Of a stretch of DNA of 34,578 nt, positions 1 through 8,184 are shown piece by piece (position 1 is the stretch's first letter; the number at the start of each line of letters is the position of its first letter). This stretch comes from an uncultured Spirochaetales bacterium. Its GTDB lineage: Bacteria; Spirochaetota; Spirochaetia; Sphaerochaetales; Sphaerochaetaceae. Below the pieces are notes generated by a model that was given only the letters and a program-made list of their open reading frames with translations, searched no databases and was not told the origin of the DNA. The stretch covers positions 1 to 34,578 of the forward strand of contig CAKQJZ010000012.1 in assembly GCA_934247875.1 (NCBI GenBank), read 5' to 3'. A program made the position numbers and the translations under genes.

Positions 1-57
1 CAGAAAAAACCGCAAGACATCTATTTTGCATATTTATTCATTGCATTAGGGCGCTAA
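1..57 (+). CDS. Possible C-terminal tail of a gene truncated by the window edge
   Basis: Frame 1 is open from the first base to a TAA at 55-57 and reads QKKPQDIYFAYLFIALGR. The composition is protein-like, with an ordinary mix of residues and codons resembling the neighbouring genes, whereas the other two forward frames look less so. Eighteen residues are too few to assign a family. It could also be a chance open stretch. Confidence 0.3.
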   Translation, partial: QKKPQDIYFAYLFIALGR

Positions 58-135
58 CAGACTTTTGCAATTTCCTCCAAAGAATTGATATTCTTTAATA
101 TTTAGATTTACTCTATTAAAATCATGGATGGATAT

Positions 136-639
136 ATGAAAAAATGGAATTGCTTATTGTTATTGCTCTGCATATTGTTAATGAGCTCTTTTGCTGGAGA
201 GCTTCAGAAAGTCATTCCACCTGAAGATGGAATGATTGAATACTTCTTTTTTATTGATGGAGGATGGGGAATTGATGATCCATACTCATATGATTGGAGC
301 AAAGGTGTTGATGAAAGTGGAGATGAATATGTAATGGCAAAGTCTAATTCCTTCTTTTCAACGATATATGTTTTCTATAATCTTTCAGAAAACAAGCTGG
401 AAGAAGAATATGATTACTGGACTTCTATGGCTATTAAACTCAAAAGAGATAAAGATGAGAATACAAACGGATCAATTAAGGATGAATACATATTTTTGAA
501 TCTTCCTAATACAGATAAAAGAACATTTCCTTATAGCGATTATATTGGTCATAAATTCTACTTTATGAATGTTCAGCGTATTCCATATACAAAATTCAAT
601 ATGGTTTGGGAATATGGTTCTTCAGTTATAGATATTTAA
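136..639 (+). CDS. Small secreted protein of unknown function
   Basis: About 167 residues. I start it at the ATG at 136 (MKKWNC...) rather than the ATG at 124, because the GGATGG just before 136 is a plausible ribosome site and the shorter form gives a standard signal peptide: two lysines, a Leu/Ile/Cys-rich core of about 15 residues, then SSFAG, a likely signal peptidase I site after Ala. The mature part is rich in Asp, Glu, Tyr and Trp and has no cysteine or family motif that I recognise. It stands alone between a possible gene end (57) and the end of the convergent transporter operon. A periplasmic or exported role is inferred from the signal peptide only. Confidence 0.6.
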   Translation: MKKWNCLLLLLCILLMSSFAGELQKVIPPEDGMIEYFFFIDGGWGIDDPYSYDWSKGVDESGDEYVMAKSNSFFSTIYVFYNLSENKLEEEYDYWTSMAIKLKRDKDENTNGSIKDEYIFLNLPNTDKRTFPYSDYIGHKFYFMNVQRIPYTKFNMVWEYGSSVIDI

Positions 640-775
640 AGATGAACAATATATAAATAGTCATAATTTCTAAATTTGACTAAAAAAGTTATTAAGACAT
701 AGATAACAGATCTAAAAAAAACAACAATAAAAATAGATAGAAATGCTACAGCTGGAACAACAAAAGAGAATGAAG

Positions 776-806
776 AGGCAGCATTTGCTGTTATGAGAAG
801 CTGCCT
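776..806 (-). terminator. Possible terminator of the MATE/DMT transcript
   Basis: AGGCAGC at 776-782 and GCTGCCT at 800-806 form a 7-bp stem with a 17-base loop, 12 bases beyond the DMT stop codon. Read on the minus strand the stem is followed by a pyrimidine-rich CTTCATTCTCTTTTG. The long loop and imperfect U-tract make it weak. Confidence 0.4.
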
Positions 807-818
807 GATCGATATTGT

Positions 819-1682
819 CTAATGTTTCTTGTTGTATAAGAACATCAGATATGCACTTATGAATATGACTACATAGCCAATCATTGAGTACGTATCTGGT
901 ACTTGCTTTAAGAAGACAAAGCCAAGAAGAGCAGAGAAAACAACAGTGAAATAATCGAATATCGAGATTTCTTTTGACGGAGCCTCTTTATATGCAGCGG
1001 TGATGCCCATCTGGCCAAGAGTTGCACCTAGAGAGGCTATTATCATAATAAGCACTTGGTACTTAGTCATTGGTGCATGATCTTTTATAACAAAAGGAAT
1101 GCATATAATAGTTGAGAAAAGAGAGAAGAAGAAAACTATCTGAGAGCCAGGCATTCCTCGCTTTCCAAGAGCTCTGACACATGTATATGCCGAGCCTGCT
1201 GCAAAGCCACCTATAATCCCGATAATACTTGCAACCATATTCTCAGAGAGAACGAATGATGGCTTGACTATGAAAAGAGTGCCAATGAAAGCCACTAGAA
1301 TCAATAAGTATTGCTTCCAATTGCAGCTCTCTTTGAGAATCAATGCAGATAAAAGCAAAGTAAAGAATGGAGATAGCTTATTGAGCATTGACGCATCAGA
1401 CAAGAGCAAATGGTCTAAAGCATAGTAGTTTGAGATTAATCCGATAGTGCCGAAAAAAGACCTGAAGAAAAGCAGACGCAGATCTTCTCTTTTCCAGTCC
1501 TTTTCCTCATTGCTTTTCATGAATAAGATGAAAGAGAATATAGCTGCAGACGCATTTCTGAACAGAGCTTTCTGAAATAGAGGCAAGTCACCTGCAAGCG
1601 TCACGCATAAGTTCATAACTGCAAAGCCAAATGCTGAGAGCAGAATATAGAAGACGCCCTTGAAATATGACGCTTTATTCAC
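819..1682 (-). CDS. DMT superfamily (EamA/RhaT-type) transporter
   Basis: 287 residues, the usual length for a ten-helix drug/metabolite transporter made of two EamA repeats. Hydrophobic segments run throughout; the first repeat begins FYILLSAFGFAVMNLCVTLAG, and the LRLLFFRSFFGTIGLISNYYA stretch with the following LSDASMLNKLSPFFTLLLSA is typical of the S-adenosylmethionine/metabolite-uptake-like EamA group. The start is a GTG preceded by GGAGG at a 6-base spacing; it lies inside the last codons of the MATE gene (8-base overlap), so the two are translationally coupled. The substrate cannot be told from sequence. The family assignment is firm. Confidence 0.88.
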   Translation of the reverse strand: MNKASYFKGVFYILLSAFGFAVMNLCVTLAGDLPLFQKALFRNASAAIFSFILFMKSNEEKDWKREDLRLLFFRSFFGTIGLISNYYALDHLLLSDASMLNKLSPFFTLLLSALILKESCNWKQYLLILVAFIGTLFIVKPSFVLSENMVASIIGIIGGFAAGSAYTCVRALGKRGMPGSQIVFFFSLFSTIICIPFVIKDHAPMTKYQVLIMIIASLGATLGQMGITAAYKEAPSKEISIFDYFTVVFSALLGFVFLKQVPDTYSMIGYVVIFISAYLMFLYNKKH

Positions 1683-3042
1683 GCTGAGCCTCCATTTTAG
1701 TCCTCAGCTCTTTTCTATACTTTATGAATAATACCAATGAACATAGGAATGTGAAGAAATCAGCAACAGGCTGAGCAATCTCGACGCCTAGAATACCAAT
1801 AATCTGCGGCAGAATGATAATGAAAGGAATAAAGAAAATACCTTGTCTGCAAAGTGCTAAGAATGTAGCACCTGCTACATGCGAAGTAGACTGCAGAGAC
1901 ATATTAGTAGTTACATTTATGCCTGTAAGTGGCAATAGCAGTGCTTGAGCTCTGAGCGCTACTACTCCTATTCTGATTACATCCGGGTCATCTCTGAAAG
2001 CACCTATCAAACTAGGAGCTGCTATAAAGCAAAGAGCAGAAAGAATCGTTATTCCAATAGTTCCAACAAACGCTGTGAATGAAGTTGCTTTATATACTCT
2101 ATCGTAGCGCTTAGCACCCCAGTTGAATGCTGATACAGGCTGGAAGCCCTGTCCGAAGCCAAGAAGCACAGAGAAAATGAAGAATGTGATTCTGCCTGAG
2201 ATAGACATAGCAGCAATAGCGGCATCTCCATAAACAGCAGCATTGACATTGAGAAGTATAGTAGCAATAGATGCAAGTCCCTGACGCGCAAGAGAAGGCA
2301 AACCGGTTTTCACTATCTGGCCATATGTAGAAATAGATAGTGATACTTTGCTTATTCTCATAACAGCATCGCTTTTTCCTCTTAAGAAAGCAGATAAAAG
2401 CAATATGAAGCTGATAACCTGGCTTATAGCAGTAGCAATAGCTGCGCCTGCAGTTCCGAGACCAAATGTGAAGATGAAGAGCGGATCAAGTGCAATATTC
2501 AATAATCCACCAACTGTGATGCCAATCATTGCATATAGCGCTTTTCCTTCGCTTCTCAATATATTATTCATTACAAATGAGCCAATCATTATAGGACAAG
2601 CGATGAAAATATATCTTGAGTAGGCTTCAGCATATGGCAAGATAGTCTCTGTTGCACCAAGCATGCTCATGATCTTGCTATTGAATACAAGCCCGATAAA
2701 GGCAAGAATAAGGCCAAACGCAATAGATGAGAAGAATGCTGAAGAGACAAGCTTCTCAGCCTCTTCATGGTCTCTTGCTCCAAGAGCCTTGCTAACAAGT
2801 ATTCCACTGCCCATTCCAATAGTGAAGCCAACAGCTTGTATGATGGCCATTATTGAGAATACTATTCCAACAGCACCGCTTGCACTTGTTCCAAGCTGAG
2901 ATACAAAGAATGTATCTGCCATATTATAGATAGAAGAGACAAGCATCGATATTATAGTAGGGATAGCAAGCCTAGGGATCAAAGAAGAGACTGGAGTCTC
3001 TGTCATTCGTTTATAATTCTCACTGTTATCAGCTTTCAACAT
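1675..3042 (-). CDS. MATE family multidrug/metabolite efflux transporter
   Basis: 455 residues from the ATG at 3042, a normal MATE length (12 helices in two related halves). The N-terminus reads SLIPRLAIPTIISMLVSSIY followed by NMADTFFVSQLG, the classic MATE opening, and GFGQGFQPVSAFNWGAKRYD in the second half is the matching signature. The protein exports cationic drugs or metabolites using a Na+ or H+ gradient (family knowledge). Possible starts are a TTG at 3090, ATG 3042 and ATG 3006; I prefer 3042 because an extended -10 (TGA-TACTAT) ends 8 bases before it, giving a leaderless mRNA. It is the first gene of a two-gene operon with the DMT transporter and is divergent from the Y-family polymerase. 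Confidence 0.9.
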   Translation of the reverse strand: MLKADNSENYKRMTETPVSSLIPRLAIPTIISMLVSSIYNMADTFFVSQLGTSASGAVGIVFSIMAIIQAVGFTIGMGSGILVSKALGARDHEEAEKLVSSAFFSSIAFGLILAFIGLVFNSKIMSMLGATETILPYAEAYSRYIFIACPIMIGSFVMNNILRSEGKALYAMIGITVGGLLNIALDPLFIFTFGLGTAGAAIATAISQVISFILLLSAFLRGKSDAVMRISKVSLSISTYGQIVKTGLPSLARQGLASIATILLNVNAAVYGDAAIAAMSISGRITFFIFSVLLGFGQGFQPVSAFNWGAKRYDRVYKATSFTAFVGTIGITILSALCFIAAPSLIGAFRDDPDVIRIGVVALRAQALLLPLTGINVTTNMSLQSTSHVAGATFLALCRQGIFFIPFIIILPQIIGILGVEIAQPVADFFTFLCSLVLFIKYRKELRTKMEAQRE

Positions 3043-3049
3043 ATTTCGG

Positions 3050-3085
3050 ATAGTATCACAAAAAAGATTTTTTCTCGTATCACAA
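3050..3085 (-). promoter_or_regulatory. Promoter of the MATE operon with a 9-bp direct repeat
   Basis: On the minus strand TGATACTAT (extended -10, hexamer at 3050-3055) lies 8 bases before the ATG at 3042. The nonamer GTATCACAA (plus strand) occurs twice, at 3053-3061 and 3077-3085, exactly 24 bp apart, one copy overlapping the -10. No good -35 is visible. The repeat could be an operator, but this is inference. Confidence 0.35.
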
Positions 3086-3128
3086 TACAAATAAAACTTT
3101 GCATTTTTAAGCAGAAAAAGGCTAGATT

Positions 3129-4499
3129 ATGACTATGGAGAGAGAAAGGACATACATCGCAATAGATTTAAAGTCATTCTATGCATCTGTTGAATGCGTA
3201 GAGCGTGGACTTGATCCGCTTAAAGCAAGACTCGTAGTTGCTGATGTATCAAAAACAGAAAAGACAATATGCCTTGCTGTCTCTCCAGCCCTTAAAGCAA
3301 TCGGCATCAAAGGAAGAGCCAGACTATTTGAAGTTGAAGAGATAATCAGACGAAGCGGGAAGCGCATTGACTATATTGCCGCAAAGCCTCAGATGGCACT
3401 GTATATAAAATACTCATCGCGCATCTATTCTATCTATTTAAGATATGTCTCTCCTGATGATATCCACGTCTACTCTATCGATGAGTGCTTCATAGATGCA
3501 ACAGACTATTTGAAGCTCTATAAGCTAAGCGCTGAAGATTTCGCAAGAAAGCTGATTGAGAGCGTACTGGAAGAGACAGGCATCACTGCAACTGCAGGAA
3601 TTGGAAGCAACTTGTACCTTGCTAAGATTGCTATGGATATAATAGCAAAGCATGTGAAAGCAGATGAAAAAGGCGTAAGAATAGCGTCTTTGGATGTCTT
3701 ATCATATAGAGAGAAGCTCTGGGATCATAAACCGCTTACAGATTTCTGGCGCATAGGCCCAGGCATTGCAGAGCGCCTTGCCAAATACAGAATATACACG
3801 ATGGGAGAACTGGCAAGATTCTCAATAAATAACTCAGATACAATATTCAGAGAGTTCGGAGTCGATGGAGAGATTCTCATCGACCATGCCTTTGGTGAAG
3901 AAAGCACTCTTATGTGCGATATCAAAAGATATAAGCCTAAAGAGAGCTCGCTTTCTAATGGACAAGTGCTCTCTTCTCCATATAGCTATGAAAAAGGAAG
4001 ATTGATTGTCCAAGAGATGGCTGAAGAGCTCTCATTCATGCTTTTAGAGCGAAGTGCAGAGGCAGGTGCAATATCACTATATTTAGGTTATGACAGAGAG
4101 AATGTTGATAAAGGCATCGTGAGTGCGAATATCCAAAGTGACCATTATGGGAGAAGCGTGCCTAAGAGTGTTCATGGCATAGTCCACCTTCCCCACTACA
4201 GCTCAATAAGCTCTCATATAATCGATGCTGCTCTCAAAGTCTATGACGGGATAGTCAATAGGCTCTATACAATCAGACGCATAAACATAGTCGCATCAGA
4301 TATCATAAGCGAAGGGATTGAATCTCACCTTGATCTATTTGGAGAGAATGAAAGAGATGAGAAAGCAAAGCGGCTTCAGCGCACTATGCTCGATATCAAA
4401 AGCACATTCGGTAAGAATGCAATTGTCAAAGCAACAGCATTTGAAGAAGGCTCTACAGCACGAGAGAGAAACAGTCAGATTGGAGGACATAAGGCATGA
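3129..4499 (+). CDS. Y-family translesion DNA polymerase (UmuC/UvrX-like)
   Basis: 456 residues. The palm motif IAIDLKSFYASVECVERGLD supplies the first metal-binding Asp (D13), and HVYSIDECFIDATDYL supplies the catalytic Asp-Glu pair (D118, E119). A helix-hairpin-helix-like region (FWRIGPGIAERLAKYRIYTM) and a little-finger domain follow. The enzyme copies damaged templates with low fidelity (family knowledge). The start ATG is preceded by AAAGG at 7 bases. The stop overlaps the next ATG by 4 bases (ATGA), coupling it to a YolD-like protein, the gene pair usual in Firmicutes plasmids and phages (UvrX-YolD). It may therefore have been acquired by transfer. No LexA box was recognised in the short divergent promoter region. 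Confidence 0.9.
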   Translation: MTMERERTYIAIDLKSFYASVECVERGLDPLKARLVVADVSKTEKTICLAVSPALKAIGIKGRARLFEVEEIIRRSGKRIDYIAAKPQMALYIKYSSRIYSIYLRYVSPDDIHVYSIDECFIDATDYLKLYKLSAEDFARKLIESVLEETGITATAGIGSNLYLAKIAMDIIAKHVKADEKGVRIASLDVLSYREKLWDHKPLTDFWRIGPGIAERLAKYRIYTMGELARFSINNSDTIFREFGVDGEILIDHAFGEESTLMCDIKRYKPKESSLSNGQVLSSPYSYEKGRLIVQEMAEELSFMLLERSAEAGAISLYLGYDRENVDKGIVSANIQSDHYGRSVPKSVHGIVHLPHYSSISSHIIDAALKVYDGIVNRLYTIRRINIVASDIISEGIESHLDLFGENERDEKAKRLQRTMLDIKSTFGKNAIVKATAFEEGSTARERNSQIGGHKA

Positions 4500-4912
4500 A
4501 CTATAGCGACATCATCAATATAAAAGAATATAGAAGTGCTGAGTCTCTCAAAGCGCATCCTAGAATGGATAGAGCTGAAAGAGCCAAGATATTCTCTCCT
4601 TTTGCAGCGCTGAGAGGCTACGAAGAGAGCATTGTAGAAGAAGAGAGAAAAAGCAAGCGAGTAAAACGCCCATACATTGCTGAAGTGAAACGCAGCAAGA
4701 TAAATGAAACGCTGAAAAGCCTCAATAAGCATGACATTATTACGCTTTCATATTTCTCTCCTGAAACTGAAGATGAAGGAGAAGTCAAGACACTTACATC
4801 TGAGTTTATAAACCTCAATGAAGAGAATCACACTATTACGCTTAAAGCTAAGACAATAAAACTGAAATATCTTCTAGAGATTGAGACTACAGACCCCCAT
4901 ATTTCTCGTTAA
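4496..4912 (+). CDS. YolD-like family protein, partner of the Y-family polymerase
   Basis: 138 residues. The segment RMDRAERAKIFSPFAALRGY is the hallmark of the YolD-like family, whose genes sit next to UmuC/UvrX polymerases and are thought to modulate them. The rest is a charged linker (EEERKSKRVKRP) and a small beta-rich domain resembling the YolD fold (VKTLTSEFINLNEENHTITL). The first four bases overlap the polymerase stop (ATGA), so the two are cotranslated. The assignment rests on the motif plus context; the biochemical role of the family is poorly defined. Confidence 0.82.
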   Translation: MNYSDIINIKEYRSAESLKAHPRMDRAERAKIFSPFAALRGYEESIVEEERKSKRVKRPYIAEVKRSKINETLKSLNKHDIITLSYFSPETEDEGEVKTLTSEFINLNEENHTITLKAKTIKLKYLLEIETTDPHISR

Positions 4913-4975
4913 ATCCTGCCTATCTCATTATTATTACTTATATATCAATGAAATAAAAAAATTAAAAGATTTTAC

Positions 4976-5004
4976 TTGACCGCTTTAGAAAACCGGTTTA
5001 GCAT
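4976..5004 (+). promoter_or_regulatory. Maltodextrin operon promoter
   Basis: TTGACC at 4976-4981, a 17-base spacer and TAGCAT at 4999-5004 give a sigma-70 promoter. The predicted start near 5011 leaves a leader of about 46 bases with a strong AAGGAG ribosome site before the ATG at 5057. The leader can form a 7-bp stem (GTTAAAA 5016-5022 with TTTTAAC 5030-5036). Confidence 0.7.
4990..4999. promoter_or_regulatory. Probable LacI-family operator
   Basis: AAACCGGTTT is a perfect 10-bp palindrome with the central CpG usual for LacI/GalR-family operators. It fills the spacer between the -35 and -10, so occupancy would block RNA polymerase. The likely ligand is the LacI-type protein encoded at 8185 in the same operon, giving autoregulated, sugar-inducible control. 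The regulator-site pairing is inferred from proximity. Confidence 0.65.
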
Positions 5005-5056
5005 TTTAAATATAGGTTAAAAAATTACCTTTTAACGGATAAAAAGGAGATACAAA

Positions 5057-6388
5057 ATGAAGAAAGCTATTTCAATCGTTCTAGTTTGCCTTCTAGCTCT
5101 GACATGCGTATTCGCACAGGGTGCTAATGAAGCTTCTGCAAAGAAAGCAGAGGTATATTTCTTAAACTTCAAGCCAGAAATCGCTGAAGTATATGAGAAA
5201 GAAGTTGCTCCAGCATTTGAAGCTGAGACAGGTATCAAACTTAAGGTTGTTACTGCTGCATCTAACCAGTATGCATCTACTCTTAAGAGTGAGATGGCAA
5301 AGAAAAACCCACCAGCAATCTTCCAGACAAACGGTCCTGTAGGTCTTGCTGATTCAAGAAATGATGTTGCAGCACTCGACAATACAGAGTTCTATAAGCT
5401 CCTTGCTGATAAATCAATGGCACTCTCAATTGATGGCAAAGTAGCAGCTATCCCATATGCAGTTGAAGGCTACGGAATCATCTACAACCAGGCTATCATG
5501 AACAAGTACTTCGCAATGAGCGGTGCTAAGGCTAAGTCAATGGATGAAATCAATAACTTCGCTACATTGAAAGCAGTTGTTGAAGACATGCAGGCAAAGA
5601 AAGATCAGCTCGGAATCAAGGGCGTATTCGCATCAACATCATTTGGTCCTGGCCAGGATTGGAGATGGCAGACTCACTTGATGAACATCGCACTCTATGG
5701 CGAATTCAAGTCAGCTCAGGCTACACTCGCTTCTAAAGAACTTGCTTTCACAGCAGCTGATAAGTACCAGGCTATTTTCGACCTCTATACAAACAACAGC
5801 ACAACAGCTAAAGGTCTTCTTGGCTCAAAGAGCGTAGACGACTCAATGGCAGAGTTCGCACTTGGTCAGTGTGCAATGGTTCAGAATGGTAACTGGGGTG
5901 CAGGCCAGATCTTAGGCGTTCCTGGAAACACAGTAGCTAATGAAGACATCAAGTTCTTACCTATCTATGCAGGTCTTGATGGCGAAGAGCACTTAGGTCT
6001 CTGTGTTGGTACAGAAAACTATCTCTGCATAAACAAGAATCTCTCAGCTGAGGATCAGGCTAATGCAGATAAGTTCTTGACATGGCTATTCTCATCAGCA
6101 ACAGGCAAGAAGCTTGTATCTGAGAAACTTGGATTCATCACACCATTCAATTCATTTGCTGAAAACGAACTCCCAGCAGACCCACTTGCTAAGGAAGTTA
6201 ACCGCTGGATGGTTAAAGATGGCATTACATCAATTCCATGGTGCTTCACAGGCATTCCTTCAGAGCAGTGGAAGTCAGACTTTGGTGGCTCACTTCTTCA
6301 GTATCTTCAGGGTTCAGCAACATGGGCAGATTGCGTAAAGGTTGCTAAAGACTCCTGGGCTAAAGAAGCTAAGATCGCAGGTCGCTAA
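5057..6388 (+). CDS. ABC transporter sugar-binding protein (maltose/maltodextrin type)
   Basis: 443 residues, the normal size for a family 1 extracellular solute-binding protein. It has a signal peptide with a Leu/Val-rich core; LALTC at about 13-17 may be a relaxed spirochetal lipobox, but cleavage after VFA is also possible. The mature part shows the family's fold markers: AEVYFLNFKPEIAEVYEKEV early, MAKKNPPAIFQTNGPVGLAD, then the hinge-crossing AIPYAVEGYGIIYNQAIM and the FALGQCAMVQNGNWGA segment. It captures the sugar outside the inner membrane and delivers it to the permeases at 6479 and 7321. Maltodextrin as substrate is inferred from malQ in the same operon. Confidence 0.88.
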   Translation: MKKAISIVLVCLLALTCVFAQGANEASAKKAEVYFLNFKPEIAEVYEKEVAPAFEAETGIKLKVVTAASNQYASTLKSEMAKKNPPAIFQTNGPVGLADSRNDVAALDNTEFYKLLADKSMALSIDGKVAAIPYAVEGYGIIYNQAIMNKYFAMSGAKAKSMDEINNFATLKAVVEDMQAKKDQLGIKGVFASTSFGPGQDWRWQTHLMNIALYGEFKSAQATLASKELAFTAADKYQAIFDLYTNNSTTAKGLLGSKSVDDSMAEFALGQCAMVQNGNWGAGQILGVPGNTVANEDIKFLPIYAGLDGEEHLGLCVGTENYLCINKNLSAEDQANADKFLTWLFSSATGKKLVSEKLGFITPFNSFAENELPADPLAKEVNRWMVKDGITSIPWCFTGIPSEQWKSDFGGSLLQYLQGSATWADCVKVAKDSWAKEAKIAGR

Positions 6389-6421
6389 TCGATTAGCAAA
6401 GACTAGCTTTATAATTAATAT

Positions 6422-6454
6422 AGAAAGGCCGTCTCAAGCCGGCGGCCTTTCTTT
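6422..6454 (+). terminator. Intra-operon hairpin after the binding-protein gene
   Basis: AGAAAGGCCG (6422-6431) pairs with CGGCCTTTCT (6443-6452) in a perfect 10-bp stem with an 11-base loop, followed by TTTATAC. A short U-run makes it a leaky terminator or an mRNA-stabilising hairpin. Such hairpins between binding-protein and permease genes usually leave more binding-protein mRNA than permease mRNA. A separate perfect palindrome, GCTAATCGATTAGC, spans the stop codon at 6384-6397. Confidence 0.7.
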
Positions 6455-6478
6455 ATACAAAAATTTTCAGGTAACAAT

Positions 6479-7324
6479 ATGGAAAAAGCCATAAAAAAAT
6501 ACTTCGCTCTATTTGCACTTCCAGGAATCATATGCTTCTCAATTGCATTCCTGATCCCAATGATCTGGGGTATAGTGCTATCGTTTTGTAATTTCACTAA
6601 TATTACTAATGCTGAATTTACTGGTTTTGATAACTATATCAAAGCATTCACTATAGATAACTACTTCACTCATGCTTTTGGATTTACAGTACTATTCACA
6701 ATCGTGTCTGTAATAACGATAAACGTCATTGCGTTTGCTCTCGCATTGATGCTCACTAATAACATTCCTGGCACAAATGCATTCAGAACAATATTCTTCA
6801 TGCCTAACTTGATTGGAGGTATTGTACTTGGCTGGATCTGGTTTGTAATCATAAATGGTGTGCTTGCCAAGTTCGAGACAACAGTAGTCGGAGATCCAAA
6901 ATTTGGTTTCTGGGGAACAGTAATATTAATGAATTGGCAAAATGTCGGATATATGATGGTTATATATATAGCTGCTATCCAGAATATCTCACCAGATATC
7001 CTAGAAGCTGCTGCAATAGATGGTGCAAGCAAGCCTCGTACCCTATTCCAGATAATCATCCCATCAATGATGAGCTCTATCACAATCTGTCTCTTCATGA
7101 CACTTACAAACGGCTTCAAGCTCTTTGACCAGAACTTAGCGCTCACAGCTGGAAACCCTAACCATCAGACAGAGATGCTTGCACTCAACATTTTCAACAC
7201 ATTCTATAGCAGAACTGGTTTTGAAGGCGTTGGACAGGCAAAAGCAGTAATATTCACAATCGCTGTAGCTATTATAGCTATTACGCAGCTCGCATTGACA
7301 CGAAGCAAGGAGGTAGAAGCATGA
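6479..7324 (+). CDS. ABC sugar permease, MalF-like
   Basis: 281 residues with about six transmembrane segments, the size of short MalF-type permeases without the large periplasmic loop of enterobacterial MalF. The EAA loop that docks the ATPase is clear: ILEAAAIDGASKPRTLFQII followed by IPSMMSS, near residues 175-200. It forms the membrane channel with the 7321 product. Its last four bases overlap the next start (ATGA). A hairpin separates it from the binding-protein gene, so lower expression is expected. Confidence 0.9.
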   Translation: MEKAIKKYFALFALPGIICFSIAFLIPMIWGIVLSFCNFTNITNAEFTGFDNYIKAFTIDNYFTHAFGFTVLFTIVSVITINVIAFALALMLTNNIPGTNAFRTIFFMPNLIGGIVLGWIWFVIINGVLAKFETTVVGDPKFGFWGTVILMNWQNVGYMMVIYIAAIQNISPDILEAAAIDGASKPRTLFQIIIPSMMSSITICLFMTLTNGFKLFDQNLALTAGNPNHQTEMLALNIFNTFYSRTGFEGVGQAKAVIFTIAVAIIAITQLALTRSKEVEA

Positions 7325-8163
7325 GTCAGGTTACTGGCAGAAAATGGCCTAGAGTGCTGATGTTCATCGTATTGCTCTGTTTCGCAGCATTCGTACTCTT
7401 CCCTATCATCGTTGTAACAATGAACAGCTTCAAATCCAAGCTATTCATTTCAAATGAACCATTCAAATTTCCTAATAAGACTACATTTGTTGGCATGACT
7501 AACTACACATCAGGAATTGCCAAGACTGGGTTCATAAGAGCATTTGGCTACTCTCTTTGGATTACTGTTGCATCTGTTTTAGGCATTCTACTAATAACAA
7601 GCATGCTTGCGTGGTACATAACGAGAGTCAAAGACACAGTCACAACATTCATCTACTACTCTTTGGTATTCTCAATGATTGTACCATTCCAGATGGTTAT
7701 GTTTACTATGACTAAGTTCGCTAATATGCTCCACCTAGACAACCCTATTGGTATTATCCTACTCTATGTTGGTTTTGGAGCTGGCATGGCATCATTCATA
7801 TTTGCAGGATTCATAAAATCTGTCCCAATTGCGCTTGAAGAAGCAGCAATGATCGATGGATGCAATCCTGTACAGACATTCTTCCTGATTGTAATGCCTA
7901 TGCTGAAAAGCACAGCAATCACAATTGCAATTCTGAATACAATGTGGGTCTGGAATGACTATCTGCTCCCTTACCTGACTATCGGAAATGACTACAAGAC
8001 AATCCCTGTTGCTGTACAGTACTTAAGAGGCGGATATGGCTCAGTTGACATGGGCGCAATGATGGCTATGCTCGTACTTGCGATGATTCCGGTTATCGTA
8101 TTCTTCCTCTCATGCCAGAAATACATCATCAAAGGTGTTCTTGCTGGCGCTGTTAAGGGTTAA
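7321..8163 (+). CDS. ABC sugar permease, MalG-like
   Basis: 280 residues and about six transmembrane helices. The EAA motif is ALEEAAMIDGCNPVQTFFLI followed by VMPMLKS. The N-terminal RVLMFIVLLCFAAFVLFPII helix and the terminal KYIIKGVLAGAVKG are usual for MalG/CUT1 permeases. The start overlaps the MalF-like stop by 4 bases and has GGAGG just upstream. No ATP-binding subunit gene follows; CUT1 systems often share one ATPase (MsmK/UgpC/MalK type) encoded elsewhere, which is assumed here. Confidence 0.9.
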   Translation: MSQVTGRKWPRVLMFIVLLCFAAFVLFPIIVVTMNSFKSKLFISNEPFKFPNKTTFVGMTNYTSGIAKTGFIRAFGYSLWITVASVLGILLITSMLAWYITRVKDTVTTFIYYSLVFSMIVPFQMVMFTMTKFANMLHLDNPIGIILLYVGFGAGMASFIFAGFIKSVPIALEEAAMIDGCNPVQTFFLIVMPMLKSTAITIAILNTMWVWNDYLLPYLTIGNDYKTIPVAVQYLRGGYGSVDMGAMMAMLVLAMIPVIVFFLSCQKYIIKGVLAGAVKG

Positions 8164-8184
8164 TTGACTTTATGGAGAATTGAA

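Noticed and set aside
2348..2899. Plus-strand open frames inside the MATE gene, and similar antisense frames in other genes
   Set aside because: They are shadows of strongly supported genes, with no start signals or family resemblance.
3025..3090. TTG at 3090 as the MATE start
   Set aside because: It would add 16 residues (YCDTRKNLFCDTIRN) unlike MATE N-termini, with no ribosome site, and would place the promoter elements inside the gene.
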